Below, piece by piece: positions 42,597 to 50,882 of a stretch of DNA of 64,000 nt. Every line of letters begins with the position of its first letter. The first letter of the stretch is position 1. The translations under genes were made by a program, and so were the position numbers. The stretch spans positions 62,001 through 126,000 of the forward strand of contig NZ_VZZK01000016.1 in assembly GCF_008806385.1 (NCBI RefSeq), written 5' to 3'. The notes beneath the pieces were generated by a model. That model was not told the origin of the DNA. It did no database searches and saw only the letters and a program-made list of their open reading frames with translations. The stretch is from Methylobacterium soli. Its GTDB lineage: Bacteria > Pseudomonadota > Alphaproteobacteria > Rhizobiales > Beijerinckiaceae.

Positions 42597-42990
42597 CGCA
42601 GAGTTCGATACGCCCCCGCCTCCCCGGATCCCCGGCTTCCCGGCCCACGCAGAGTTCGATACGCCCCCGTCCGGGTCGTTATCCCCATTCTGCACCGCGC
42701 GAGGGCGCGATCGCGCGCCGAATCCCATGCAACCCCACGCCGAATCCCATGCGCCACCCCGGCAAACCGGCGCAGAGTTCGATACGGTCTCACGCAGAGT
42801 TGCATGCGGGATTGCGCAGAGTCGGATGCGCGAACAGGCCCTATCCTCTTAGCCACACTGGGGTTTTCCGCACCCCATATAACTTGCTGAACTGACTCTC
42901 TGAGAATCCCTTCTGATATCTTTCCTATGACGTCGGAGGAGCGTTCGCTTTGCAGAACCATCCGTCACCCCCCCCCCTTTTCCAATTGGA
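42597..42990. other. candidate RepA-dependent origin: iterons, DnaA-like box, AT-rich tract
   Basis: Repeats of (G/A)CGCAGAGTTCGATACG at 42597, 42647 and 42770, with variants at 42792 (GTTGCATGCGG) and 42814 (GTCGGATGCGC). CGCCGAATCCCATGC occurs at 42716 and 42738. Spacing within each group is exactly 22 bp. TTATCCCCA at 42679-42687 differs from a DnaA box by one base. A less GC-rich stretch follows (about 42840-42990). Order and spacing are those of iteron-type plasmid origins. Confidence 0.75.
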
Positions 42991-43115
42991 ATACAGGGAA
43001 TAAGAGCCACTTCTCCCCAGCCCCTCCCCCAAAACGCGCCGTGCCATCCCGATCCGGGCGCGGTAAACGCGAGGCGGATCGGGGCGCTCTGCCACCGCAT
43101 CCTCAGAGAGACGGC

Positions 43116-43961
43116 ATGGCCTCACCCGCGTCCGAACCCCCGATCGCGATGCTCCTGCGCCTGATGGCGCAATTGCGCGACCCGGAACGCGGCTGTGCCT
43201 GGGATGTCGCGCAGGACTTCGCGAGCATCGTTCCCTACACGCTGGAAGAGGCCTACGAGGTCGCCGACGCGATCGAGCGGGGCGACCTCGGCGATCTCAG
43301 GGAAGAACTCGGCGACCTCCTGCTCCAAGTCGTCTTCCACGCCCGGATGGCTGAGGAGCGCGGAGCTTTCGGGTTCGACGACGTGGTGCGCGCGATCGCC
43401 CAGAAGCTGATCCGCCGGCATCCGCACGTCTTCGACGCGCGCGGACAGCTGCTCGACGAGGCGGCGCGGCCACGTGATCCGGCGGAGATCGCGGCACTCT
43501 GGGAGACCATCAAGTCGAGCGAGCGTCGCGCGCGGGCGGCGCAGCGCGGGGAGGGGGCGGTCGACCCGCTCGGCGGAATCGCGCAGGCCTTGCCGGCGCT
43601 GTCGCGGGCCGAGAAGATCTCCCGGAAGGCCGCGTCCTACGGTTTCGACTGGCCGAACGCGCGCGAGGTCATCGCCAAAGTCCGCGAAGAGACCGACGAA
43701 GTCGTGGACGCACTCGAATCCGGGGATTCGGCGGCCCTCGCCGAGGAGATCGGCGACCTTCTGTTCTCGGTCGCGAATCTCGCCCGCCACGCGGGCATTG
43801 ATCCGGAACTGGCCTTGCGCCGCGGCAACACCAAGTTCGAGCGCCGTTTCGCCGCCATGGCCGAACGGCTTCAGGCGGCCGGAGGCGATCTGGCCTGCAG
43901 CGACCTCGCGGCGATGGAAGCGGCCTGGGCCGCCGTGAAGCGAGACGAGCGGTCCGCGTGA
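43116..43961 (+). CDS. mazG: nucleoside triphosphate pyrophosphohydrolase MazG
   Basis: 281 residues with two MazG domains. The first has the metal-binding EExxE pattern in YTLEEAYEVADAIERGDLGD and LREELGDLLLQVVFHARMAEE; the second has EETDEVVDALESGD and LAEEIGDLLFSVANLARH. Hydrolyses NTPs to NMP and pyrophosphate, a house-cleaning enzyme. Both halves intact. ATG at 43116 after AGAGAG. It lies just beyond the iteron region and may have its promoter in the AT-rich tract. Confidence 0.9.
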   Translation: MASPASEPPIAMLLRLMAQLRDPERGCAWDVAQDFASIVPYTLEEAYEVADAIERGDLGDLREELGDLLLQVVFHARMAEERGAFGFDDVVRAIAQKLIRRHPHVFDARGQLLDEAARPRDPAEIAALWETIKSSERRARAAQRGEGAVDPLGGIAQALPALSRAEKISRKAASYGFDWPNAREVIAKVREETDEVVDALESGDSAALAEEIGDLLFSVANLARHAGIDPELALRRGNTKFERRFAAMAERLQAAGGDLACSDLAAMEAAWAAVKRDERSA

Positions 43962-43974
43962 GGCGCGCCCGGCA

Positions 43975-44148
43975 TCAGTTCTTGCGGGCCGGCGACCCGT
44001 CCGCCCTCGGCGGACGTCGCCCCTTCGGCGCCAAGCGGTCGAGGGTTGCCTTGATGGCCCGCTCGACATCCTCCTGAGCAGGCGGATGGTCCGACGGAAC
44101 GCGGCGTCCTGGCTGCTTCGATCGGCTCGTGTCGCTGCGCTTCGGCAT
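43975..44148 (-). CDS. small basic hypothetical protein, 57 aa
   Basis: MPKRSDTSRSKQPGRRV at the start, a short amphipathic helix (QEDVERAIKATLDRL), and a basic end. No recognised domain. Convergent with mazG (13-bp gap). A short conserved-looking ORF; the evidence is codon use and clean boundaries only. Confidence 0.4.
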   Translation of the reverse strand: MPKRSDTSRSKQPGRRVPSDHPPAQEDVERAIKATLDRLAPKGRRPPRADGSPARKN

Positions 44149-44424
44149 GCCGGCAAGCGTACCAGACTCAAACCGATCCGGCGATGAGGCTATTTCGCGA
44201 CGGTTAATGTGTGCTGCCGCGGATGTGAAAACCCGCAACTCTGGATCCGTCTGCCGGGAGACTGGATGTCGTGAGAGCCGCCTCCCCGCTTATGCTTGCG
44301 AGGCCAGGGCTCTGCCGGCGCAGCACTGGATCCCGCCCGCGGCGGCCCGGGGCGGCACACGCGAAAGTTGCGTTGATGTTTGCTGATACCTCGCCGGACG
44401 GGGAGAAACCGGGTGCGGCGGCGC

Positions 44425-44856
44425 TCAAGCGCCTGTCGGACCAGCGACCGATCGCGCAGACTTCCGGAATGGCCAGTCCAGAAGACCGGACGCGTAGAGT
44501 GCTGCCCAGACCAGCACGGGCTGAAAGGCGAGACGCGGCCCGTGATACCACCAGGAATCCGGCAGGCCCTCCACGTGGATGCCTTCCAGGGCCTGTTTGA
44601 GATTGGCCGGAAAGACGCAGATTGCGTAGAGCGCCAGCCCGAGACCGGCCGCCCGCCGCAGACGCGGTGTCATGAGCGCGACGGCGCCCGCAATTTCGCA
44701 CAGGCCCGTGGCGAGAATGACGAGACGAGGCTCCGGCACCCAGTCCGGCATGATCGGCATGAGTTTCTCGGGGGCCGCGATGTGGACCGCCCCGATGCCG
44801 CCATAGAGCAGAATCAGGGCTCGGCGCAGCCAGGTTCGGCCTCCCTGCCTTGTCAT
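44425..44856 (-). CDS. DoxX-like membrane protein
   Basis: 143 residues with four transmembrane helices: ALILLYGGIGAVHIAAPEKLMPIMPDWVPEPRLV, LCEIAGAVALMTP, AAGLGLALYAICVFPANLKQAL and LAFQPVLVWAALYASGLLDWP. DoxX/DUF4267-like. The ATG overlaps the pabC stop (ATGA), placing it last in the pabB-pabA-pabC-doxX operon. Its link to folate synthesis is unknown. Confidence 0.8.
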   Translation of the reverse strand: MTRQGGRTWLRRALILLYGGIGAVHIAAPEKLMPIMPDWVPEPRLVILATGLCEIAGAVALMTPRLRRAAGLGLALYAICVFPANLKQALEGIHVEGLPDSWWYHGPRLAFQPVLVWAALYASGLLDWPFRKSARSVAGPTGA

Positions 44857-45704
44857 GGGATGGTCTCCACCGCGACCTCGCACGCGGCCGCGACCCGCGC
44901 GCGGAGCGCGCGCGCGAGGCTCGCCACGGCCGGGTGGGCGGCGCTGGCGAGGACGGTCGCGCCGATGGCCTCGACGGGCGCCAGGAGCCGCAGGGAGTTC
45001 GTGAGGAAGACCGCGTCGGCGCGCAGCAGGGTGTCGAGCGTCAGGGAGCGTTCCTGGCACGCGAGCGCGCAGGCGGGCGCGAGGCGCAGGATCTCCGCGC
45101 GGACGATCCCGTCGAGCACGCCGTCGGTGAGCGGCGGGGTGACGAGGCGCCCGTCCAGGATCGCGAACAGGTTGCCGGTCCCGCCGCAGGCGACGGCGTC
45201 CTTCGTGTTGCGGAACAGGGCCTCGTCGAAGCCGTGCTCCGCCGCTTCGCGGGCGGCGAGCACCGCGTCGAGATAGCCCAGCGTCTTCAGGCGGGCCGTC
45301 GGCGCGGTGTCGTTGCGGCGGATCTGCGTCGGCCAGAGGCGCAGGGGCGCGCCCGCGAGGCCGGGCGCGAGCGGGCCCGCGCTGGCGAACAGGGTCGGGC
45401 GCGGCTCGGCCGGGGGCTTCAGGCCGCGGGGGCCGGAGCCCCGGGTCACCGTGGTGCGGATCGCGGCTTGCGGGAACTGCGCCGCCAGGGCCCGCATCGC
45501 CTGATCGATCCGCGCGGGCTCGACCGTGAAGCCGAGGGCGGCGGCGGCCGCGACGAGGCGGTCCCGGTGGGCGGCCGCGAAGGCGACGCGCCCGTTCAGG
45601 GCGAGCGCCGTGTCGAACACCCCGTCGCCGAGGAGGAGCCCGCGGTCTCCGAGATCGAAGGGCGCGCGCGGGTCCTCGCTCAGCGCTCCGTCACGCCACA
45701 GCAT
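44853..45704 (-). CDS. pabC: aminodeoxychorismate lyase (class IV aminotransferase)
   Basis: 283 residues, fold type IV PLP enzyme. PLP-lysine Lys140 (TARLKTLGYLD), LGDGVFDTALALNG at the N-terminus, and EALFRNTKDAVACGGTGNLFAIL. Converts 4-amino-4-deoxychorismate to 4-aminobenzoate. Gene overlap of 14 bp with pabA and the adjoining pabB support this over branched-chain or D-amino-acid aminotransferase. Confidence 0.85.
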   Translation of the reverse strand: MLWRDGALSEDPRAPFDLGDRGLLLGDGVFDTALALNGRVAFAAAHRDRLVAAAAALGFTVEPARIDQAMRALAAQFPQAAIRTTVTRGSGPRGLKPPAEPRPTLFASAGPLAPGLAGAPLRLWPTQIRRNDTAPTARLKTLGYLDAVLAAREAAEHGFDEALFRNTKDAVACGGTGNLFAILDGRLVTPPLTDGVLDGIVRAEILRLAPACALACQERSLTLDTLLRADAVFLTNSLRLLAPVEAIGATVLASAAHPAVASLARALRARVAAACEVAVETIP

Positions 45705-46320
45705 CGCGGCGCGCCTCGGCGGTGTCGCGGGCCCCCGTCTCCCGCCAGCCGCGGGCGAGGTCGAGGAAATTGCCGAAGAGCGCGTGCCCGTTCTCGGTCA
45801 GCACCGATTCCGGGTGAAACTGGATGCCGTAGGTCGGGTGCTCCCGGTGGGACAGCGCCATCACCTCGCCCTCCGCCGAGACCGCGTCGACCGAGAGCTG
45901 GCGCTCCATCCCGGGCTGGGGCGTCACGATCAGGGAATGGTAGCGCCCGACCTGCATCGGGGCGGGCAGGCCGGAGAACAGCGCCCGGCCCTCATGGGTC
46001 ACGGGCGTCGCCTGCCCGTGGAGCGGGCGCAGCGCCCGCTCCACCCTGCCCCCGAAGGCCGCGCCGATCGCCTGGTGGCCGAGACAGACCCCGAGGATCG
46101 GAACCTCTCCGGACAGCGCCTGGATCGCCGGCAGGGAGATCCCGGCCTCGGCCGGCGTGCAGGGGCCGGGCGAGATCACCATCGCGTCGGGGGCGAGCGC
46201 CCGGATGCCCGCGACGTCGAGGGCGTCGTTGCGCACCACGCGAACCTCCTGGCCGAGCTCCTCCAGGTAGCGGACGACGTTGAAGACGAAGGAATCGTAA
46301 TTGTCGATGACGAGGATCAT
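45691..46320 (-). CDS. pabA: aminodeoxychorismate synthase glutamine amidotransferase subunit
   Basis: 209 residues, class I glutamine amidotransferase. MILVIDNYDSFVFNVVRYL, nucleophile Cys79 (GVCLGHQAIG), and His169/Glu171 (QFHPES). Supplies ammonia to PabB. Sequence alone cannot separate PabA from TrpG, and one protein may serve both; the pabB-pabC neighbours favour PabA. ATG overlaps the pabB stop (ATGA). Confidence 0.88.
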   Translation of the reverse strand: MILVIDNYDSFVFNVVRYLEELGQEVRVVRNDALDVAGIRALAPDAMVISPGPCTPAEAGISLPAIQALSGEVPILGVCLGHQAIGAAFGGRVERALRPLHGQATPVTHEGRALFSGLPAPMQVGRYHSLIVTPQPGMERQLSVDAVSAEGEVMALSHREHPTYGIQFHPESVLTENGHALFGNFLDLARGWRETGARDTAEARRDAVA

Positions 46321-47786
46321 CGCGCCGCCCCGCTCGGGTCCGTCGCATCCGGGGCACCCCCGGCGGGGGCACCCCCGCACGGGGCACTCCCGCACGGGGC
46401 CTCCCCGAAGGCCTCGAAGACGCGGGCGGCCTTGGTGAGGGTCTCCTCGTATTCGGGGCCGGGCTCGGACAGGAGCGTCACGCCCCCGCCCGCCTGGAGC
46501 ACGGCCGTGGTCGCGTTCATGAACACGGTGCGGATCGCGATGGAGGTGTCGAGCGCGCCGTCGAAGCCGATGCGGCCGATGGCGCCGCAATAGAGTTCGC
46601 GCGCATCCCCCTCGATCTCCGTGATGATGTCCATGGCCCTGAGCTTCGGCGCACCCGTGATCGAGCCGCCCGGGAAGGTCGCGGCGATGAGGTCGAGGGC
46701 GTCCATGCCTGCCCGCAGGGTGCCGACGACCACCGAGACGAGATGGTGGACCGAGGCGTAGGATTCCAGGCCGCAGAGCACCGGCACCGCGACGCTGTGC
46801 GGCTCGCAGATCCGCGAGAGATCGTTGCGCAGCAGGTCGACGATCATGATGTTCTCGGCCCGCTCCTTCGGGTTGGCCTGGAGCGCCGCGCCGAGCGCCC
46901 GGTCGGCCTCCGGGTCGCCCACCCGCCGCACCGTGCCCTTGATCGGCCGGGTCTCGACGCTGCGGCCGTCGAGCTTCAGGAAGCGCTCGGGGGAGCTCGA
47001 GGCCACCGTCAGGCCCTCGAAGGCGAGATAGGCCCCGAAGGTCGCGGGGTTGGTCTCGCGCAGGCGATGATAGAGGGCGAAGGGGTCGAAGCCCGGCGGC
47101 AGGTCGGCCACGAAGCGCTGGGCGATATTGGCCTGGTAGATGTCGCCGGCCCGGATGTAGTCGCGCACCCGCTGGACCGCCGCCTCGTAGGCGGCCCGGT
47201 CGAAGTTCGAGCGCCAGGCGAGGGGCCGGGGCACGGGCGCGGGGTTCGGCTGGGCGGGGTTCGGCTCGGTGGGCGCCGCGAGAAGGCGCGCGAAGGCGTC
47301 GAGCCGCGCCTCGGCCCGCGCCCGGCGGGCATCCGGCTCGGTCTCCGGGAAGCCCGTGGCGACGAGCCGGCAGGTGCCGGCCTCGTGGTCGAGCGTCAGC
47401 ACCGTGTCGTAGAGGTTGAAGGCGATGTCGTCGGTCAGGCCGGCGCGCCGGGCCGGCACCGCGACGCGCTCCAGGGACTGGCCGAGATCGTAGGCGAAAT
47501 ACCCGATGGCGCCGCCCGGGAACGCGTGCTCCGCCTCCGGCGCCAGCCGGTAGGGGGCAAGGCAGGCGCGCAGGGCCTCGATCGGCCCCCCGGGGAGCGG
47601 CCGCCCGTCGAGGCTCGCCTGCCCGGCGCGGTAGCGGAAGCGCCCGAAGGGGTCGGCCGCCACGGTGGAGCTCCGCCCGAGCGTATCGTGATGCATCGCG
47701 CTGTCCAGGAAGGCGAGGCCGGGCAGGCGGGCCAGGCGCTCGGCCGCCGCCATCGCGTCGAGGTACGGAATCTCACGGGTCCACAT
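46317..47786 (-). CDS. pabB: aminodeoxychorismate synthase component I
   Basis: 489 residues. Chorismate-binding domain with FNLYDTVLTLDHEAG and GDIYQANIAQRF, then ETRPIKGTVRR, where the Lys in PIKGT is the residue that distinguishes PabB from anthranilate synthase TrpE (PIAGT), and GSITGAPKLRAMDII. The last 20 residues are APCGGAPAGG repeats from a 15-bp array (about 46351-46409). First gene of the operon; its leader has a 22-bp repeat array. Confidence 0.9.
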   Translation of the reverse strand: MWTREIPYLDAMAAAERLARLPGLAFLDSAMHHDTLGRSSTVAADPFGRFRYRAGQASLDGRPLPGGPIEALRACLAPYRLAPEAEHAFPGGAIGYFAYDLGQSLERVAVPARRAGLTDDIAFNLYDTVLTLDHEAGTCRLVATGFPETEPDARRARAEARLDAFARLLAAPTEPNPAQPNPAPVPRPLAWRSNFDRAAYEAAVQRVRDYIRAGDIYQANIAQRFVADLPPGFDPFALYHRLRETNPATFGAYLAFEGLTVASSSPERFLKLDGRSVETRPIKGTVRRVGDPEADRALGAALQANPKERAENIMIVDLLRNDLSRICEPHSVAVPVLCGLESYASVHHLVSVVVGTLRAGMDALDLIAATFPGGSITGAPKLRAMDIITEIEGDARELYCGAIGRIGFDGALDTSIAIRTVFMNATTAVLQAGGGVTLLSEPGPEYEETLTKAARVFEAFGEAPCGSAPCGGAPAGGAPDATDPSGAAR

Positions 47787-48272
47787 GTCGTCCGGACTTC
47801 GCTTCGCCTCGTGTCGCGCCCCTTGCGGGGCTCGTGTCGCGCCCTTGCGGGGCGCGTGTTGCGCCCTTGCGGGGCGCGTGTTGCGCCCCAAACGGCGCAT
47901 GTCGCGCTCCTCGAGGGCCACCGCTTCCACCGGGCCGGCCGCGGCCGGTCCCGTCCGCCACGCCTTGCACAGGCGAGGCCGCGGGGAAAGCCGGCACGGC
48001 GTCGCCCGCTGCGCGAGGGGGCTGCGGGCGGCGCATCGCCGGGAGTGCCCTGCCCTGATGTGGTGGCTTCGGGGTCGGCCTCAAAGTCCTGATCCGACAC
48101 GGCAAAGCTTCGCTCCAGCCCCGCGCCGGCGTCACGCCGCCCCTGTCGCGGCGAGGCTCGCCTCGCCGCGGCAATCCCGGTATAGGGCCGGACGAATCCC
48201 GGGATCCTCCTGATCGTCACGGCCGGCGCGGCGCGCGCCCGACCCTGCGGCGATCGTGCCGCACGAGCCGCC
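47787..48272. other. gap upstream of pabB and rimO, no gene
   Basis: Carries the 22-bp tandem array (47811-47899) and the two divergent promoters. Open frames across it are produced by the repeats (GCGARVA-type) and are not credible. Confidence 0.55.
47811..47899. repeat. 22-23 bp tandem repeat, four copies, upstream of pabB
   Basis: GTGTCGCGCCCTTGCGGGGC-type units at 47811, 47834, 47856 and 47878. Each unit contains GCGCCC-TTGC-GGGGCGC, a small hairpin, so a pabB leader transcript would have serial stem-loops. Confidence 0.85.
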
Positions 48273-49625
48273 ATGACCCTGTCCCCATCGCCCTCCCCCG
48301 CGCCCGGCTCGAAGGCCGCGGCGCCCCGCATCTCCTTCGTCTCGCTCGGCTGCCCGAAGGCCCTGGTCGATTCCGAGCGCATCCTCACCCATCTGCGCGC
48401 CGAGGGCTACGAGCTGTCGCGGCGCCATGACGGGGCGGATGTCGTCATCGTCAACACCTGCGGATTCCTCGATTCGGCCAAGGCGGAATCGCTCTCGGCG
48501 ATCGGCGAGGCGATGGCGGAGAACGGCCGGGTCATCGTCACGGGCTGCATGGGGGCGCAGCCGGACGAGATCCGCGAGAAGTACCCGAACCTCCTGGCGG
48601 TCACCGGGCCCCAGGCCTACGAATCGGTGGTGGCGGCGGTGCACGAGGCGGTGCCCCCGGCCCACGACCCGTTCCTCGACCTGATCCCGCCCCAGGGCGT
48701 GAAGCTGACGCCGCGGCACTACGCCTATCTGAAGATCTCGGAGGGCTGCAACAACCGCTGCACCTTCTGCATCATCCCCTCCCTGCGGGGCGACCTCGTC
48801 AGCCGCCCGGCGGCCGAGGTGCTGCGGGAGGCCGAGAAGCTCGTGAAGGCCGGCGTCAAGGAACTCCTCGTCGTCTCGCAGGACACCAGCGCCTACGGCC
48901 TCGACACCCGCTACGCCCCGAGCACCTGGCAGGACCGGGAGGTGCGGGCCCGCTTCTACGACCTCGCCCGGGAGCTCGGCACCCTCGGGGCCTGGGTGCG
49001 CCTGCACTACGTCTACCCCTATCCCCATGTCGACGAGGTCATCCCGCTGATGGCCGAGGGCAAGATCCTGCCCTATCTCGACATGCCGCTGCAGCATGCC
49101 AGCCCGAGCGTGCTCCGGCGCATGCGCCGCCCCGGCAACCAGGAGCGCCAGCTCGACCGGATCCGGCGCTGGCGCGAGATCTGCCCCGATCTCGCGATTC
49201 GCTCGACCTTCATCGTGGGCTTCCCCGGCGAGACCGAGGCCGAGTTCGAGGAGCTGCTGGCCTGGATCCGCGAGGCCAGGCTCGAGCGGGTCGGCTGCTT
49301 CACCTACGAGCCCGTGCGGGGCGCCGTCGCCAACGATCTCGGCGACCCGATCGCGCCGGAGCTTCAGGCCGAGCGCAAGCGCCGGTTCATGGAGACGCAG
49401 GCCGCCGTGTCGGCGCGCCTGCAGAAGGCGAAGGTGGGCAAGCGTCTCCCCGTCATCATCGACGAGGCCGGCCAGGGCCTGGCCAAGGGCCGCTCGAAAT
49501 ACGACGCCCCCGAGATCGACGGCGCCGTCCACGTCGCCTTCCGGCGACCGGTGCGCGCCGGTGACATCGTCACGGTGAAGATCGAGCGGGCCGACGCCTA
49601 CGACCTGTACGGCACGGTGGCGTAG
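48273..49625 (+). CDS. rimO: ribosomal protein S12 methylthiotransferase
   Basis: 450 residues. UPF0004 domain with Cys27, Cys63 and Cys92; radical-SAM cluster cysteines Cys159, Cys163 and Cys166 (SEGCNNRCTFCIIPSLRG); TRAM domain at the C-terminus (VHVAFRRPVRAGDIVTVKI). SLGCPKALVDSERI and the SLRGDLVSR loop mark RimO rather than MiaB. Adds a methylthio group to Asp of S12. Full length and intact. Confidence 0.93.
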   Translation: MTLSPSPSPAPGSKAAAPRISFVSLGCPKALVDSERILTHLRAEGYELSRRHDGADVVIVNTCGFLDSAKAESLSAIGEAMAENGRVIVTGCMGAQPDEIREKYPNLLAVTGPQAYESVVAAVHEAVPPAHDPFLDLIPPQGVKLTPRHYAYLKISEGCNNRCTFCIIPSLRGDLVSRPAAEVLREAEKLVKAGVKELLVVSQDTSAYGLDTRYAPSTWQDREVRARFYDLARELGTLGAWVRLHYVYPYPHVDEVIPLMAEGKILPYLDMPLQHASPSVLRRMRRPGNQERQLDRIRRWREICPDLAIRSTFIVGFPGETEAEFEELLAWIREARLERVGCFTYEPVRGAVANDLGDPIAPELQAERKRRFMETQAAVSARLQKAKVGKRLPVIIDEAGQGLAKGRSKYDAPEIDGAVHVAFRRPVRAGDIVTVKIERADAYDLYGTVA

Positions 49626-49685
49626 GGGCCGCCGGCACGGGGCCCCGCCCGCTGCGGCGAGCGGGACCCCTCTTGAATGCGGCCC

Positions 49686-49892
49686 TCAGGCGTTCTTGCG
49701 CGAACGGTGGTTCGGGTCGACGCCGCCCTCGGGGGTGGTCTCGTTCTCGACATCGCCCTCGAAGGTCGAATCCGCCTCGAGGTCTTCCGGGTCGCCCCCC
49801 GACAGGGTCATGCCCTTCGAGGTGCCGATGCCCGGGTTGCCCTTGAGGTCGGCATCGGTCGGGCGCTCCGTCTTGGGGTGCTTCGTCGACAT
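49686..49892 (-). CDS. small acidic hypothetical protein, 68 aa
   Basis: MSTKHPKTERPTDADLKGNPGIGTSKG start, then an acidic, low-hydrophobicity middle (DPEDLEADSTFEGDVENET), ending in NHRSRKNA. Hydrophilic and probably disordered. The ribosome binding site GGAG is well placed. No family recognised. Confidence 0.55.
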   Translation of the reverse strand: MSTKHPKTERPTDADLKGNPGIGTSKGMTLSGGDPEDLEADSTFEGDVENETTPEGGVDPNHRSRKNA

Positions 49893-50001
49893 GCTGTCTC
49901 CTGCTGGGGTTGCTCTCCCGGGACCAACGCGGGCCGCAGGATCGGGCCGATGCGGCGGTTCGCCGCCCGTGATCCCGTGATCCTGGAATTTTCCGAACCC
50001 G

Positions 50002-50113
50002 GGATCCTTCGACCCCAGGATCCTTCGACCCCAGGATCCTTCGACCCCAGGATCCTTCGACCCCAGGATCCTTCGACCCCAGGATTGTCCAACCCCGAGA
50101 TCCTGCAGCCTCA
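50002..50113. repeat. 16-bp tandem repeat, five perfect plus two degenerate units, at pncA 3' end
   Basis: GGATCCTTCGACCCCA at 50002, 50018, 50034, 50050 and 50066, then two diverged units. The last runs into the nicotinamidase stop. Five identical units imply recent expansion. Confidence 0.93.
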
Positions 50114-50743
50114 GGTTCCGGTGATCGCCGCGCTCGCGATCCGGAGGACGCCCGCCGCCGCCATCTCGGCCCAGGCCCGGGCCACGGAGCCGTCCCGGTC
50201 GATGCCCCGCACCGCGTCCTCGACCACGAGCGTCTCGAATCCCTCGGCCCGGGCGTCGAGGGCGCTCCACAGCACGCAGTAATCGGTGGCGAGGCCGCAC
50301 AGGAACAGACGCCTCAGGCCCCGCTCCCGCAGGTAGCCGGCAAGCCCCGTGCGGGTGCGGCGGTCGGCCTCCAGGAAAGCCGAGTAGCTGTCGACGAGCG
50401 GCGCGTGGCCCTTGCGGATCACGAGGCCGGCCCGGGTGGCGTCGAGGCCGGGGGCCAGCTCCGCCCCCGCGGTGCCCTGCACGCAATGCTCCGGCCACAG
50501 CACCTGCGGGCCATAGGCCAGCGCCACCGTGTCGAAGGGCGCCCGGCCCGGATGGCTGCCCGCGAAGGAGGCGTGGCCCGGAACGTGCCAATCCTGCGTG
50601 ACGACCACGTGCGGGAACAGGCCGATCAGCCGGTTGATCGGCCCGATCACCCGGTCGCCCTCCGGCACCGGGAGCCGGCCCCCCGGCAGGAAGTCGTTCT
50701 GCACGTCGATGACCACGAGAACGTCGCCGGGCTCGAGGATCAT
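50111..50743 (-). CDS. pncA: nicotinamidase
   Basis: 210 residues, isochorismatase-like hydrolase. Catalytic triad Asp13 (VIDVQNDF), Lys111 (IRKGH) and Cys156 (GLATDYC); metal ligands Asp51 and His53 (TQDWH) with downstream histidines, and WPEHCVQGT. Converts nicotinamide to nicotinate for NAD salvage. Bracketed by 16-bp repeat arrays on both sides. Confidence 0.9.
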   Translation of the reverse strand: MILEPGDVLVVIDVQNDFLPGGRLPVPEGDRVIGPINRLIGLFPHVVVTQDWHVPGHASFAGSHPGRAPFDTVALAYGPQVLWPEHCVQGTAGAELAPGLDATRAGLVIRKGHAPLVDSYSAFLEADRRTRTGLAGYLRERGLRRLFLCGLATDYCVLWSALDARAEGFETLVVEDAVRGIDRDGSVARAWAEMAAAGVLRIASAAITGT

Positions 50744-50802
50744 GGCCGCCTGCCTCCCTCCGCTGCCGGGGCCGCCCCGGGCCCCGCCGATGCCGGGATA
50801 CC

Positions 50803-50882
50803 GGTATCCTTGGATCCCGATATCCTTGGATCCTGGTATCTTTGGATCTGGAGATCCCGGGATTCCGCGATCAGGGGATCAT
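50803..50882. repeat. 16-bp tandem repeat, five decaying units, at qor 3' end
   Basis: GGTATCCTTGGATCCC and variants at 50803, 50819, 50835, 50851 and 50867. Same period as the array at 50002 and sharing ATCCTT, but a different unit. The last unit contains the stop of the quinone oxidoreductase. Confidence 0.8.

Noticed and set aside
42597..42831. CRISPR array
   Set aside because: Repeats are about 16 bp and imperfect, with irregular spacers; better explained as iterons. No cas genes.
45691..46320. trpG (anthranilate synthase component II)
   Set aside because: Possible amphibolic use, but overlap with pabB (PIKGT motif) and pabC makes pabA the better call.
47785..48213. Plus-strand open frame of 142 codons
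   Set aside because: Its sequence is generated by the 22-bp repeat array (CGARVAPLRG) and has no ribosome binding site.
50002..50113. CRISPR array
   Set aside because: Head-to-tail 16-bp units without spacers.
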